DNA of 64,000 nucleotides from Cryptomeria japonica (GCF_030272615.1 NC_081414.1:53872636-53936635); one strand, 5' to 3'; shown: positions 46,583 through 60,075, numbered from the stretch's first letter. The notes: generated by a model not told the origin, from the letters alone. Translations and numbers: made by a program.

Positions 46583-48967
46583 TCATTCTTTGAAGAAACT
46601 TATGAATTTTGACCTTTCTGACTCTGTCAACGATTGAGCCAGGAATATGTTGTGTGGAACCTCTTCTGTACCAATGTTTGTTTTGATAGTCTCCTCTACC
46701 AACATGGATGACTTTTCCTCATATGATGCTGAGAGAATGTCGAGCCTTCCATCATCGGGTGCCTCAGAGAGGTTTTCACCCTCAGATACGTCCTTTCTTT
46801 TTACTTTTTTGGGGTCAGACAGTGCCACAATGTGGTTTTCACCATAAGACCCTTGGTTTGTTCTTATTTTCACATTTTTGTGACTGGAAGGTTCGACACC
46901 CTCACCAAAATATGCCACACTATTGAGTTCTATAGTGTATCCCACTTTATGGTCCCCAGGAGGAAGATCATCTCATATGCCAAGATAGTCAATAAAAGCT
47001 TCATCATTTTGGAATGTGTCAAACTGTGCAGGTCCTTCATGATCCTATTCAATGAGTTGGTGGTGAACAAGGGGAAGGCCTTTAATGTCTTCGAAGTTAG
47101 CGGGGCTAAGAGTGAAGATTTAGTTATATTCGGGTATGTCAAGGTAATTATCAAGGTCATCGATGGCACTCTCCTCATTAGTCTCGATCATGAATGAATC
47201 CAAATTATCATCACTAGTAGCGCATTCTGGGATAGGTGTTCTCATCCTATGTGATTTCAACCTAGGACCTTGAGACAAGGACTGTGTGGAATCCTCATGG
47301 GTTGTTTCTTGACCAAATTTCAATCTTTTATAAAATTCCTCTTCTTCTGTGGGTTCATCTGGCTCTCTGAATGTTTCGGTGAGCTCGTAGTCACTGGAGG
47401 ATTTATCTGAACCCCATTCCCATTTGTTGGAGTCTGTGGAATAGCGACCCTCTTGTTGAATTTTGGCAGCTTTGATTTGTAAGGCTTCTCCTGTCCTTTG
47501 AGTGTGGACCTTGGAAGTCAAGAAACCAAGTCCCTTCGAGCATTCCTTTTTGAATGTCAATTCAGGTTGTAAAGGTTCAATGATGCCTTCCTTTCGTGAC
47601 CCAAGAGGGCTTTTTCCATCATACCTGAATTTTTGAAGAATCTTGAAAACTTTGCCATATTTCTCACATGGTAAACTAATGTGATCTTGTGTGTCATATT
47701 CAATGTCTTTGTAAAGCATTTTGTATAAGTCTTCCTCTTCTAGTTTGCCCCATCTTTGAAACGTAGTAGGGTCCCATTTGAGTACCATGATGGATACTTG
47801 CTTGTTAGGATGTGGTCTTCCATATTCTTTTGGGGAACTTATGACTTGTTGTAAGTACATGGTCTGATTTAAAGTGTATTCCCCCATGCCCTTGTCCTGA
47901 AATTTGCCTTTAAGCTCACCTTGTTTTGATGTCGAAGGTTTCAATGACTTAGGATCAATGTATGCCGAAGAAGGAACAGCTTCACGATTACTATGAATGA
48001 CGGTCTCAGTTTTTGATCTCAGGTTATTCCAGTATATGAATGAATTAGGATCACCATTAACTGTTACTTCTACTCCATTGTGAGGAAACTTAATGCATTG
48101 GTGATATGTAGATGGGACTACCCTCATTTCATGAATCCAAGGACATCCTAGCAATATGTTATAAGTGAGATCTAGATCTAGGACTTGACAAACCACATCC
48201 TTCGTAACTGGCCCAACTCTGAGAGGTAAGGTGACTGTGCCCTTGGACGAATGCTCTTCATCATCATATGCCTTGATGGTGATTTGATTTGTAGAATTCA
48301 CAACTTTATTAGAATATCCCAATTGTTTAATTGTGCTCAATGTACAAATGTTTAGACCTACTCCTCCATCTATCAGGACTCATTTTATTTGATGTTTGTG
48401 TATGAGGGCTTCAATGTGTAGTGGTGCATTATGTGGCTGACTTACGGAGGCGTCATCGACTTCTATGAATGTAAGGGAGTGTGGAATGGAAAGGTATCCC
48501 ACCATGGCTTGAAACTGGTCCACATTCAGATCAGTAGGAACGACAGTTTCTCTCAAAAAATTTTCAAGAATAGCTTTATGTGTGGGGGATATGCATAATA
48601 GCTCAAGGATGGAGATGAGCGCAGGTGTCTTCCCTAACTGTTCTACAAGATCATACTTAGGTTTGGTTGATGAGGAAGCGGTGTTTTTAGCTGGAGCACC
48701 TTGCAAAGTGAATTTACCTCGGCGAGTTGTGATATTACATTCAGAGGTAGGTTCAGAAGAAGATCCAACACCTTTTAGGACAATCTTGGGTCTTCGGGTA
48801 GAATTCTCAAGGTTTTTGTCCTTGATGATAATGGTAGAGACGTAATTGTCCATCAAAATGTGATTGATAGTTGAATCATAGTTATAGGTTGCTCTGGTAT
48901 AGTTGGTTTGGTCATCTGTGGCTTTAGCTTTTCCCTTGTCATGCTTTGGGAATGGTTCCTTAAACAT
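46583..48967 (-). pseudogene. pol (protease): Element D protease and long linker
   Basis: The retropepsin-like protease cuts the polyprotein. Its active site VLIDGGVGLNICT is at about 48370-48330, just after an in-frame TGA at about 48377. The frame 48340-47120 (406 codons) then carries NILLGCPWIHEM and HQCIKFPHNGVEVTV, which align with LGYPWL and CLKFPHNGE in elements B and C. A long acidic linker (GSDKSSSDYELTET, DEPTEEEEF) joins it to the reverse transcriptase, broken by several stops. The 195-codon frame at 48967-48380 is the gag-protease junction. All these pieces share one frame, so they were once one polyprotein. Confidence 0.82.
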
Positions 48968-49045
48968 TTCATGTTCTTGATTGGATGAGTGTCCTTCAAT
49001 CTCAATGTCACCTCTATCAATGAGATCTTGTATGATGTTCTTCAG

Positions 49046-50939
49046 TCAATGGCAATTTCCTATCGTATGACCCTTGCTCTTATGAAATTCACAATATTCA
49101 TCATCATTCCACCAATTTGGTTTGACCTTTGGCTCATATGGAGGATAATCTGGAATAGTGATTACCTTGTTTGCCACTAGCTTCTTGAAGACTGACTCAA
49201 GTGGTTCTCCCAATGGAGTGTACTTCCTCCGTGATCTAGAAGTTGTTTGAGTATTCACTTGATTGTTTGTAGAACTTGATCCAAGAAAAAATGAATTTGG
49301 GTCGCACTGTGTTGGTGTCAACAACACCATCATTGGCTGTGTTCTTGTTTCTATTCCAAAATCTTGGCTTGTCTTTTCCTTTAAAGTCATCTTTGTTTTC
49401 CTTGAATATCTTAATGACTCCTTGTTCAATTAGGACCTTCTCTGTTGCTAAGCCTTTTTCAATGACATCCTTGAAGGTGGACAAACAAGCTTTCCTTAGA
49501 TCATAGCCAAGGTCTTTGTTAACATTTTGTGTGAACATCTCTACCATTTGTTTTTGTGGAATTTCACAAGAGCATCTGCTGGCTAGATTTCTCCATCTTT
49601 GTAAAAATGATGCAAAAGACTCTCCCTCTTTTTGCTTGGTGTTGCACAAAGTAGTGACTGATATGTCTGTCTCTATGTTGTAGGAGAAATGTTGGATAAA
49701 TGCCTCTGCTAAGTCACCCCATGACTTAATACTAGGTGGGAGTTGGGAGAACCATTCCATAGCTTGATTGCCTAGGCTTTGTGGGAATAATCTCATCAAA
49801 TATGTCTCTTCTGCTGCTACTTCAATGCAAGTTGTGAAAAAATGTCTTATGTGTGCCTTAGGATCCCCTTTTCCTCTATACTTATCAAATTTAGGTGTCA
49901 CAAAGTGTGTAGGAAATGGAGGCATTGGAATACTCTTGTCAAATGGATAAGGATATATGTCTCTCATTGTGTATGTTGGCTTCGGTGTATTTATGTCCTC
50001 AATTTTCTTTTGTAAATCTCTGATTTGTTGCTCCAAATTGTTCTTAGGTGGAGATCGACTTCTTGGACCATACCCCATGCTTGAGGCACCAATTGGAGGA
50101 GGAGGATGTTGCATATATGGATGATATTGATCATACACATGTTCATATGGAGGAGGTCTGTAATGATGCTGCATATATGGACCACTTGGTATAGATTCAT
50201 GTTGAGGAATGCCATATCTATTTTGTGCGTGTATACCATACTCTACAGGCATGTCATGTTCTAATGTGTTGCCCCCAAATTTGACACGGGGTTTCCTTGT
50301 GTCCAAATTTTGAGCATGCCTTTGAATATCCAATTGCTTTGGTGGTTGATCCTTAGCATTGATATGTGATTGAGCATATTTCTCTGCATAAGACTTCCAT
50401 AATGGTCTGCGAAGGTGAGTATCATATGCTTGACCATGTGTATGTGGGACCTCTAGTTTTTGAAACAAAGATGATGGTGATTCAGGTACCATATGTGGTC
50501 CTCTATTACCTCCACTATTAGGTCTTCTTTGATCCATGTTGGGGTGAGGTTGTTGCAAAGGTTGATTTTCCATTATTTGAGACATGTCAAAATCATGAGG
50601 TATCTTGGCTCCACTTTGTGCCATCATTTGTAAGAAGTATTGTCTATCCCTCCTCATTATTTCCTCAACCAATCAATTGAAATGGGGATTCATAATGGAT
50701 TCTTCCACATCTATTGAATGTACTAAAAAGTTGTCCATATTTTCATTATGTGTAGCATTGTTGTTTGTAGTGTCCATGTTCTCAATATTTGGAATGTTTC
50801 TATAGGTATCCATGTCAGGTAATGTGTTATGATCAGTATTGAAAAAGACATCATTGTCATACTCATAGACACTCATGTTTGCGGACTCTTGAGCCTCTTT
50901 AGTTTCTCTCCTAGATTTTTGAAGACAGGTTTCAACCAT
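49046..50939 (-). pseudogene. gag: Element D gag
   Basis: Capsid and nucleocapsid precursor. It opens with ATG at 50939, has a TGA at about 50673-50675, then a 478-codon stretch. That stretch has a Pro/His/Tyr-rich N-terminal half, a coiled-coil (EQQIRDLQKKIEDI), and a gag domain (KFDKYRGKGDPKAHIRHF, AMEWFSQLPPSI, FIQHFSYNI) comparable to KLYNGKGDPLTH of C. A frameshift near 49350 leads into 49429-49046 with KYTPLGEPLESV and the CX2HX4HX4C knuckle CEFHKSKGHTIGNC. The same knuckle type in B and C supports common ancestry. Confidence 0.85.
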
Positions 50940-51800
50940 GAACTAGGTATTGACCGAGATGTGTTAGACTAGATGAAAATGGAAAAAGTATGGAAGACCA
51001 AGGGTTGGATGGAATGTAAATGAATCTGAGGTGTACTTGCAATGTCCAAAGTGTAAGACCAAGTATGTATGTAGTAGAGTAGGTGTGACTTCCAAAGAAA
51101 GGATAGTTTCTCTTGATGAGGTAAGTTGACCTTGACTCTAAGTAAGACCAAATGAGACCCAAAGGTGATAGACCTTGATGAGGGACCACTTAGCAAAATG
51201 TTGTTGTATGTAGTGTGTTGACAAAGTATGATGAGGACAAGCAAGTGACCTTTTGACTCAAGTTTAGACAAATGTGAATGCAATATGAGGTGTAAAGCAA
51301 TGATGGACTTTGTGAGACCCAAAGACAGGTTGAATGCTAAATGAAACCTTGGAGAAATGACCTAGGAAGCTCAAGAATTCCGAAACTAACTATGTTTGTT
51401 TGCTGGACTGTAAAAGTTTTTCAATTCTGAATACAAACGCGCTTGTATACTTTACAGACGTGATTTCCTGACACAGAAGTGGTTCTGTTTAACACAAATG
51501 CGCTTCTGATATTTTTGTAAAATGCACTGTTGATTCTAGAAACACAGATGTGTTTATGCCCTTCACAGACATGGTTATACAACACAAACGCTATTATGTC
51601 AGACACAGACGCGTTTCTGCAAAATTTGTGCCATTTTTTCCAATCTGTGAAGTCGTTTTGTTGTGACCAAATCTGACTATTTGACTCTTTTTTTTTTGTG
51701 ACAAGAGGACACAATGTTGATGAAGACCCAATGTTTGTAAGTGTCTAGACTCTAAAATGACTTTCAAAAAAAAAAAGTGTGTTGTTTGATGTAAAAATGT
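50940..51800 (-). other. Element D leader, gag-proximal part
   Basis: Untranslated leader with no gene. It contains the first GCG-motif array (51424-51620). Confidence 0.7.
51424..51620 (+). repeat. GCG-motif array 1, element D leader
   Basis: About eight ACACAGACGCGTTTCTG-like words (near 51431, 51455, 51470, 51491, 51542, 51562, 51582, 51604) spaced about 20 bases, with one gap. Confidence 0.65.
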
Positions 51801-52560
51801 TTTGCATACACTTGAAGACACAAAAGACACAATGTTTTGCTGTTTGGTCTTGAATGTTTTGAATGTTTAAAATAAGTCAAGCACAATTCTTATGGCTGGC
51901 CAAGACAATAGTTGTTGATCCCACATGGGGTTTTACCCCCGAGGCTACGCTATTCAGAGTGGATACTTAGATACTTGACCTCACTGGCTCCACCCTCGGC
52001 ACTCACTTCTCGGGTCAGCCAAGCATCAATCCCCATGAAAACTCCCTGTGGCAAACTTTGTATCTCTACTAAGAACCGTATGTGTGTGGGCCGCTACTAG
52101 AGGTCCGACCTCCTACCCCAACAACTAGAAGGATTTGGGCTTCTAAAACAAAAAGGTGCTAGTAAGGGAATCCGCTCGTGTGGCCATACATGCAGCACTT
52201 TCAGCTCTGTAAATACAGAAGGCTCCTAGCCAGTAGGGGTTACGCCCTACAACTGATCAAATAAATTTGATCAAACGGGTTTATGGGGAGACATAGTGTC
52301 GGTATGAACTAATCAACGCACATTATTCATAGTTTTCACCATGAATACAGTTATTTATAGTGGTTTGGAAGAGGTGGGTTTTCCTCGCTACCACTTGGGT
52401 CATTCTCTTCTCACTAGTAGTCCTAATGACCACATGGGAAGATAGGCCCTCTAAAGATTAAACAAAAAGAGCCTATTGCTCAAGACACAAAAGACAATGA
52501 TTCAATTTTAGTGCACCAATTGAGGTGTTTGCTAGTCTATGAAAACAAAGCACACAATAA
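51801..52560 (-). repeat. Conserved leader block of element D
   Basis: Related to the orphan fragments at 18011-18745 and 28765-29028. No coding sequence; it is shared between related elements, so it is a leader module of this group. Confidence 0.7.
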
Positions 52561-52838
52561 AAATCCAAAAACCCTTGCCAAGGACCTGCAACAAAGATTT
52601 ATTAGTAGTTTGGATTGTTTGAAATAATCACCCTTCCTGCAAGCACACAAGTTAGGTAAATTTTAAATCCAAAGGACTTTGTGAAAATAGGAGCCTTCAA
52701 CCAAATGATTTTGCTTTCAAGACAAGCTGCACCAATTTCGTTAGCTAGATCTGAAAATGTTAGCTCAAAATAAAATGGATCTAAAACCTTAAATGCAAAA
52801 CTCAAAACTAAATCAATAACTCAAAATTTGAAACCGGT

Positions 52839-53100
52839 CCACACAGACGCGATTACCTTTGACATAGATGCGACTTAGAGACTCAGATGCGGTTTTGTGA
52901 GACACAGACGCGGCTCTAGAACCCAGACGTGACTTCTGGATACAAACGCGTCTAAAAACACCTCAGATGCGACTTATGAACACAAATGCAGTTTCCAAAA
53001 TCTGCAAAATAAAATGCTGTTGATAACACAGACGTGACTTCAGATGTCACAGACACACCAGAAAATCAAAAACGCGATCCGAAAGTGCGCAGACGCGAAA
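52839..53100 (+). repeat. GCG-motif array 2, next to the primer site
   Basis: About ten or more CACAGACGCG / CTCAGATGCG-like words spaced about 20-25 bases, ending about 90 bp before the primer-binding site. Confidence 0.65.
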
Positions 53101-53188
53101 ATATCAAAATGTTGTCGAAAATGTCAGATCGGCAGCTTCAAAAACACAAAATCTGCAACAAGGATGTTAAATGCAAAAAGGGACAAGA

Positions 53189-53206
53189 GTCCCACTGGGC
53201 GTGCCA
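53189..53206 (-). other. Primer-binding site of element D
   Basis: Minus-strand TGGCACGCCCAGTGGGAC, three bases inside the 5' LTR. The tRNA is not assigned. Confidence 0.75.
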
Positions 53207-53209
53207 AAA

Positions 53210-53985
53210 TGTATATGGTGAAAATGGATAACAATAATAATGATATTGAAAGGCTAAATGAATTCAACCACAAAACCCTAGCCTAACAACAACAAAGATC
53301 CACCATAACATGTGAAGATTACCTAAGACAATGCAAATCAAATGAAATCACAAAGATTATACCATCAGATGTCCAATAGGGTTTTGGATCTCCATTCTTC
53401 CTATCTCCATTGATCTTGCTTGATATATTTGCTCTCAGATATTATGTGCACAAGAGCTCAACAAAGAATGGAATGTGGTTGCAATTAGGATCGCCTATGT
53501 TCAAAAGCGTAGTGCAGTCAAGTAGTCAATAGGGGGTTTGATAATGAAGGAAGCATCTCCTTATATAGAAGACACTATATGAAATGGAGGGATAAGATTG
53601 AGAGGTGTAAAAGGAGGTCGGCTATGATTAGAGGGTAGGTAAAATAAATAATAAAATAATGAAAGGGGTAGGTAGTGTATGATTTAAGAGATGAATGACA
53701 TGTGTCATGGGTAGAAAAGGTTAATGAATTAATTAAATAAATAAAGATTTGTTTAATTAATAGAAGAAGTGGGATCAATTAAATAAATAAGATTTTTATT
53801 TAATTTAGGAAAGGGATAATTTAAATAAATAAATGTATTTATTTAAATGAGAATTAAATCTAGAAGAGGATAAATGAATTAATTAAATAAATAAAGATTT
53901 ATTTAATTAATAGAAGAATTAAGCTTAGATAATTAAATAAATAAAATATTTATTTAATTAGACTGGGCAATTTTGGGTGTCTACA
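53210..53985 (-). repeat. Element D 5' LTR (right copy)
   Basis: 776 bp, same length as the left copy. Minus-strand CTATATAA box at 53561-53568. Five-hairpin array at 53728-53959. Confidence 0.93.
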
Positions 53986-55733
53986 AATATTTGACAAGAT
54001 CTTATGTGTGAAGTTGGCATACATCGTGAACTTGGTATACCATGGTTTTAGGAGCCCATTGTTGGAAATATTTCATTTATTTTCCCTAATTCATCGTCAT
54101 TTTGGGTTTGTTGATTGTGTTAAAGAAAGCATGATGGTGGGCCGGTGAATCAAATTTAATTATTGGTGGCTGGGCCATTTGTTTGTATTATATATTTTAG
54201 GGTTTGGGGAGACTATTTCATTTCACTTAGCATATAACTTTCTTTAGCTCTGTATTTTCAAATCATTTATTGTTTTGAATCTTTTTGTTTGGCTGATTGG
54301 GTTTCCATTTACATAAAGGCGTTTCGTGTATGGGCCCACCTTAGCATAGGGTTTGACATTATTTATCCCACATTGGTTCCAAAGTGGGTTTTTTGACTCC
54401 TTATCTACATCTATGCTCTCCAATTAGTTGTGTGAGTTGTGTGTTCTCACATTGTTTGAGGATTGGATTGCTTGTGGCTTCTAGATTCAAATTTGTAGTT
54501 ATGCCTATGGTAGGTGGCACATGGAGCCACTAGTAGCCCTTGCCACCCCATCTCCACTTATACTTGGCCTCTTAATCACTTTGGCTTGGGGGTTCTTTCT
54601 TTCTCACTCGTTGAGTATGAGCTCACATGGGTGACCAAATCATAGCCATTTAGTGCTAAAGGGGGGTGGGGGGCCTTTTGACCACTTTTTGGGCTTTATA
54701 TAGGCTCTTTTTTATAACTAGCCATAACTTGGATGTATGATGTCAATTTTTGGCAAATGAGATATCATCATTAAGGTGGTTTTATGCACTATTTAATTCT
54801 ATAGGTAGTTTTTCCAGATTTTGATGCATTTTGTAGCCTCTCAATGTTAGAAGTGAATTTTGGGCTCCTAAGCTCATAAATTTTGACCTATTTTTCCTTT
54901 TCTCACAACTCTTGCAGCATTGAAAAGGTCTTTCAGAGAACTTTTTGTCTATCCATGCATATTTTATAGATTTTAGTCCAAGCACAATTAATCAATATTT
55001 TGTGTTTTGACACTCTTGTTAACTGTTTGGTTGTTTAGCTATTTGGGGGCATTTTGGTTGTATGGTCTAGCTTCTTTTTGGATGCATCATATGTATATAT
55101 AGTTTTTTTTATGGATTGTTTTGAGTATCATTTGTAAGAACTTTCATTTGTATACACACTAAGAAGAAGTGTCATATCTTCTTCATGTATTTTGGGGATT
55201 TTACACAAATGTTGTGCCATATTATTGTACTCATATTGTATTATACAGTGCTATGAGAGGTTGTGTAGCATCTTTGTTGTTTTCCTATTACAACTTTATC
55301 AAGTGAGCATCCCTAATGACAATCATTGGATCTTTGGGATACTTGGCTCATGCATGCGTGTAGTCTTCATGCACATCCCTTTCTTTAGTTGCAAGTACTC
55401 TATTTTGGTTACTTCAGATATTGTATCTTCTCCTTCATATTGACACACAATTTTAGTGAATTTGTCATGACTCTCCTTAGTCAAAATAATAAAGGGTATC
55501 ATATTGTTCATGCTAATTCTTCCTTAGTTTCGCTTGGAATGAGTCAAGGTGCTCTTGCATTCATATTTTGTGTAGGCAATTGAAGGAGAGATCAAATTAG
55601 AAACCCAAAACAAAGTAGTAAATGTTTGATTATTATACTGGATGATTTTTAAAGATTTTATACAAGGACCAAATGGCTCGAAGGAAATAGTTTTATAACC
55701 AAAACTTTATAACTGAACAACATTAAACCAAGC
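53986..55733 (-). repeat. R repeat, copy 3 (reversed), outer part
   Basis: Reverse complement of 80-1830. A 62-codon minus frame at 55323-55511 matches the frame at 302-487 of copy 1. Confidence 0.85.
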
Positions 55734-58723
55734 AGGGCTCTATCAAGCTATCTCTTGACCCTCAAAAAGGTCCAGCTTCGAGTTGTGTCTTGAGCTCTTA
55801 GTCTTGAACTCTTGAATCACAATCTTGAATTATTTGACAACAATCCCTAAGAGATACGAAAAGTCTCTATCATTTTTGGATGACTGCAAAAGGGTATAAT
55901 TCTCAATCATATAATCTAAAGCTTGTTGGACAAAAATCCATATTGAGCTCAAAATGAAATCCAAATTTTGTCTCCAGAACATAACCTTCACAATACATGC
56001 ATTCTTCAAAGCTATCAACATCAACGAAGAAGACAAAAAGGAAAGCATTAACCAAAAACACTTCTCATTCAAAATATCATCTCAAAGTGAGAAGCTAACT
56101 TGAGATGATAGAAAACCTCCATCCTTGGATGCCACCAACCTCCAAAAAGACCTTTTTACATTTTATCCATTCTTTATCACATTAATCTCTTTGATACCAC
56201 AATAATGCGAGTCTTTGAAGGCCTCATCGTGTGTAACTAAGATGGCTCCAAAATCACAAACATAATTGTTTGGATATCCATTCAAAACTTCAATGGTTCA
56301 GTTAAGTGTAAAATGAATTTCTCCAAAAACACAAGCAATGTTTGACATGTGTGTAGTCATGATTAAACCATAACATTTTCTTCTTCAACCAATGATGAAT
56401 CCACATACCTCCAAAAGTAAAACACACCCTTATTTTCTTTATCACTCCAAAGCATATAAATTCAATCAAAACTTCCCTCTATATCTCTTTATCATGAATC
56501 TCATTAAATTTCATAGGAAACTCAATACTTCTCAAGAGACCTTTTTCTAATGCACTTTACAATTATAGGCATGTGTTTGATCAGGAGATTTACAAGAGAT
56601 TTCTTAGACTCTCATTTAATATCAACTTATATTTTTCTTCTTTCTCTCCATCACCTACTACTAAAATGGAAACTATTTATAGGAAATTTTACTGGGTAAA
56701 AGCACAATGTTGTGTCACACTTTTATCAAGGAAGTGGCCAACACAACTAAAACTATTTAAATTCAACCGCATCAAAGTGACTTTTTAAATTGAATTTGAA
56801 AATTATTTAAACTTTATAAATATAGAAACATTAATGAAAATTATGTCTATTTTTTTTAAAGTTGACATTTGTTTTATATATTAAAAGACAGATTTTTCAT
56901 TGTTGAAAAATGCAAAAAATCAGGGGTTCTAGTTGGTGCCACCAAACAAAATGAAAATGAACTTATTTTTTGCTGATTTTAATTTTCCAAATAGAGAACA
57001 TATATGTACAGTGCTAAAACAAATAAATTAATTTGATATATATTTTTCTCGTAATAATATTTTTAAGTCCAATTTAGTGGAATCTGGTAGTTTTCATTCA
57101 ACATCACCTTTTCTCTACTAAATTTATGACTATCAAAAACAAAATTATACCCTTTTGGAGAAGATTCTCTCATCTAGTGAAAAGTATATTTTAAATTTTT
57201 TTAATATCATTTAATATTTTTTTAAAATTTCTAATCAGCTTCTTTATGTACTTAAAAAACCTACTCGCAATATATAATTTATAAAAATTATTAAAATTAA
57301 TCAAAATATGAAAAAAAGTTATATGTCTAGATTCGTGATTTTGAGCTCTACAAAAGGGTACTTTTTTATTTTGGTGAAAAAATATTTTGCCTGGAGAAAA
57401 ATTGAGCAGAAGTGATTTTTTTTTAGAAATATAGACAAAATAGGTGATTTGGCTGCCACATCACCTGCCATATGGGGGATTCTAGCCGAACTTAGTCCGA
57501 CTAAACTATTTTGAATTTTTTTGAAAAATTTGAGCTCAAGTGCTCACAAAAAGCACCTAAATGGTGCCAAGAATCCGACTGAATTGAGTTCAGCCGAACT
57601 TTTGGTGTCATTTAGGCGCATGCCAATGACATAGGGTGCCACATGGTAGGGTAGTAGTCTGATAGGACTCAGTTTGGCTGAACTATCCCCAATCAGCCCC
57701 AAGTGCAACACAACTTCATGCTTTTTCCCTATCCAATTTGTGATTATCACATCAATTTCATTATTAACTCTTTTGAAACCTAATTTTTTCTTTCCTAGCT
57801 TAAAAGAATCAGTTACAATTGAAATTCATCAAGACATGCATGCACAAAAGAAGAATAAATTATTATATCTATTGATGAGAATGCATGTCCACTTAAAGAA
57901 GACCAAAAAGAAGTGTGGAAAAGATAGAAATAAAATATTATATCGAATTATGCAATAATGAAGAGGAAACTATTATGAATAATAGGATTAAGAATGCTTT
58001 GAATTATGAATTCAAATTACAACACCTTGGCTATAACCTGCAGTATTGTAGACCTTTAACAACAAAATTTAGACAACAATCTCGTAAAGAGATGTATGCA
58101 ACTCAAAAAGGTATCATGTTCCATTTCAAATTTTAGTTTATATAGTTTGCAGTTGATTCCAAGAGTCACAAGACCCCCTTGGAATTCGAAATGAATACAA
58201 TAGATAATATTTATTACAATGAAACTAAAATATTATTAGAAAAATTATAACTTTTTACTAGTCCAACTTCACAAGGCCATAACTTTTTCCTCGGTGCTTG
58301 AAATCTAGAACCGCTTACACCATTGGAAAGATCACAAAGAGAACTAATTTTAGTCCCTTAACACAATGGCCTTCAACTTTCCAAGTTAGAAGACTGCTGA
58401 CACTTCCAACTCCAAATTCCACTCCGATGGTCTCCGAAAAAATGATTTACTCAAACCTAGAAAATACAAAAAAATTAGATTTTCAATATTTTCCATTATT
58501 ACTTGTGTCAACACTATCATTTTTTTCTTGAATTATTATCTGATCAAATAAATACGTGTATGATATCTTTTCATATCAAAAAGCTATATAGTAGCGCTTG
58601 CACCAAAATGGGGTGCAAGGATTCCGTCGATATTAAGATATATATGAATTATTTGAGATGAAAAGGTTGTTGTCACTTTCACTATTAGAGAAGTAAATAG
58701 AGGTGGTTGATTGGTTTCTAACT
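55734..58723. other. AT-rich intergenic DNA
   Basis: No supported gene. An 80-codon minus frame (55830-56072, TTG-opened, hydrophobic) and a 94-codon plus frame (57674-57958, Lys-rich end) are not recognised and have no flanking gene signals. Around 57480-57690 the words AGCCGAACTT and TTTGGCTGAACT occur as direct and inverted repeats, which may be the edge of an old DNA transposon. Confidence 0.5.
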
Positions 58724-58990
58724 CTCTTTTTTCTCCAGTTAAATTTTATTTTAATAATAAAAATCATTATAAATATAAGAGAGAAACAACAAGATCATCC
58801 CATTTCAATATAATACATCAGTTTTGTTTTATATTATATAAAAATAATCTATGTAAATCTCTTTTTTCTCTAATGAAATTTTATTTTATAAATAAAAATC
58901 ATTAATATTTTCGTAAATGAATGAGAAAGGATAATATTATACTATTTCTATATAATAGATCAATTTTGTTCTATATTATGTTAATATAAT
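58724..58990. repeat. Tandem duplication of about 135 bp
   Basis: CTCTTTTTTCTC begins both units (58724 and 58859), each followed by an AAATTTTATTTTA-ATAAAAATCATTA stretch and a TTTTGTT(T/C)TATATTAT tail. Confidence 0.7.
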
Positions 58991-60075
58991 AAATAAGATA
59001 GATTTTAGATTTATTTGTTTGTTTTTGTCTCACATCCATAATTGAATAAGTGTATCTTCTATGATGATGCCATTCAAATAATTAATAGAGTAGAAATTTG
59101 ATTTAAGTATCTTGCCTTCAAGAACTAATAATACATACCAAAATTAAATAATGTGTATCATCTTTAAATTGTCATTAGGATTATAGTAAAGATTAGCTTA
59201 AGGTTAGGGTTAAGGGTTCATTAAATTTAAGGTTCCATTCAAAGAAAAAGGTTAGGTAAGGGTTGGAGATAGTATTAGGGTTGAATTTTGAGTTAGAGTT
59301 AGTGTTTGGATTTAAGTAGATCATTACCATTTACAATAAATTTCGAGGATAAATTTTAAAGTTAGGAGTACATATTAGAATTTAGCATTAGGATTCAATT
59401 AAAATTAGAATTCATGTTTACATATATCCTTTTAATTTTTAATTTTTATTTCCTATTTTTTATTTTAGTTAATTATTTAATTAATTTATTAATTTATTTC
59501 TTTTTTAAGTTAGGTTATATATATATATAAAATTTTATTCTTGATTATTTTTTGACTTTTTTTTGTCTTTGTTTTATATTGTTCTTGGTTGTTATTTTTG
59601 TTCTTTTTGTCGGAGTCATTTTATTATTTTTGTTTATTCTTTTTGTGTTGTCTTTCTTGTTTTTGGTTCCTCCCCTTTGAACCTTTGACCACTTTGATCT
59701 CTTGATTTTTGTGTCTCAATTCTCTCTCTCATCCCTTCCTTTTATTGTGCTTGGTTTGAAACTGAACATCTTATTTGATTCCTTTGGCTCTCATTATTCA
59801 TCGAGAAACTAATTTCACTTAATATATAAATTAAAAGAATGAAAAAAAATATCACAAACCTTGACAAGGTAAAAATCGAGTAATTATGATTAATTATTTT
59901 GTCTTTGAATATTTTGAAATATTTAGCTTAACTGTAGGAAATAAACTGTAAAATATACATTTGAGATTTATTGATCATGTTGTGGGTTATGGCAAATAAA
60001 CATTAAATATTACTAATTATGTCTTAGCATTGCACCATCAAATTTAGATGGATCTAAAATTCTATGGTGTCACAT
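58991..60075. other. AT-rich intergenic DNA
   Basis: Low-complexity, no gene seen. A G-rich patch near 59198-59300 contains GGTTAGGGTTAAGGG and similar words but is not a regular array. Confidence 0.5.

Larger units (their letters stand above)
31146..53985 (-). mobile_element. Element D: degenerate Tat-lineage Ty3/gypsy element
   Basis: LTRs of 776 bp at 31146-31921 and 53210-53985, with flanks GATAT (31141-31145) and AATAT (53986-53990), one mismatch from a target duplication. R copies 1 and 2 show the empty site. It reads on the minus strand: LTR, primer site, a 2.2-kb leader, gag, protease, reverse transcriptase, degenerate RNase H, second RNase H, integrase with GPY/F motif, then a long 3' region with a PMD frame on the opposite strand. 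The second RNase H after a connection domain marks the Tat lineage. It is interrupted by element C at 34415-42137, leaving about 15.1 kb of its own sequence. There are many stops and shifts; it cannot be active. Confidence 0.92.

Noticed and set aside
55830-56072. Hydrophobic 80-codon minus frame
   Set aside because: Opens with TTG, no ATG, no recognised domain, a stop just upstream and AT-rich surroundings.
59190-59300. Telomere-like GGTTAGGG words
   Set aside because: Only a few scattered, irregular words; no tandem TTTAGGG array. Probably base-composition noise.
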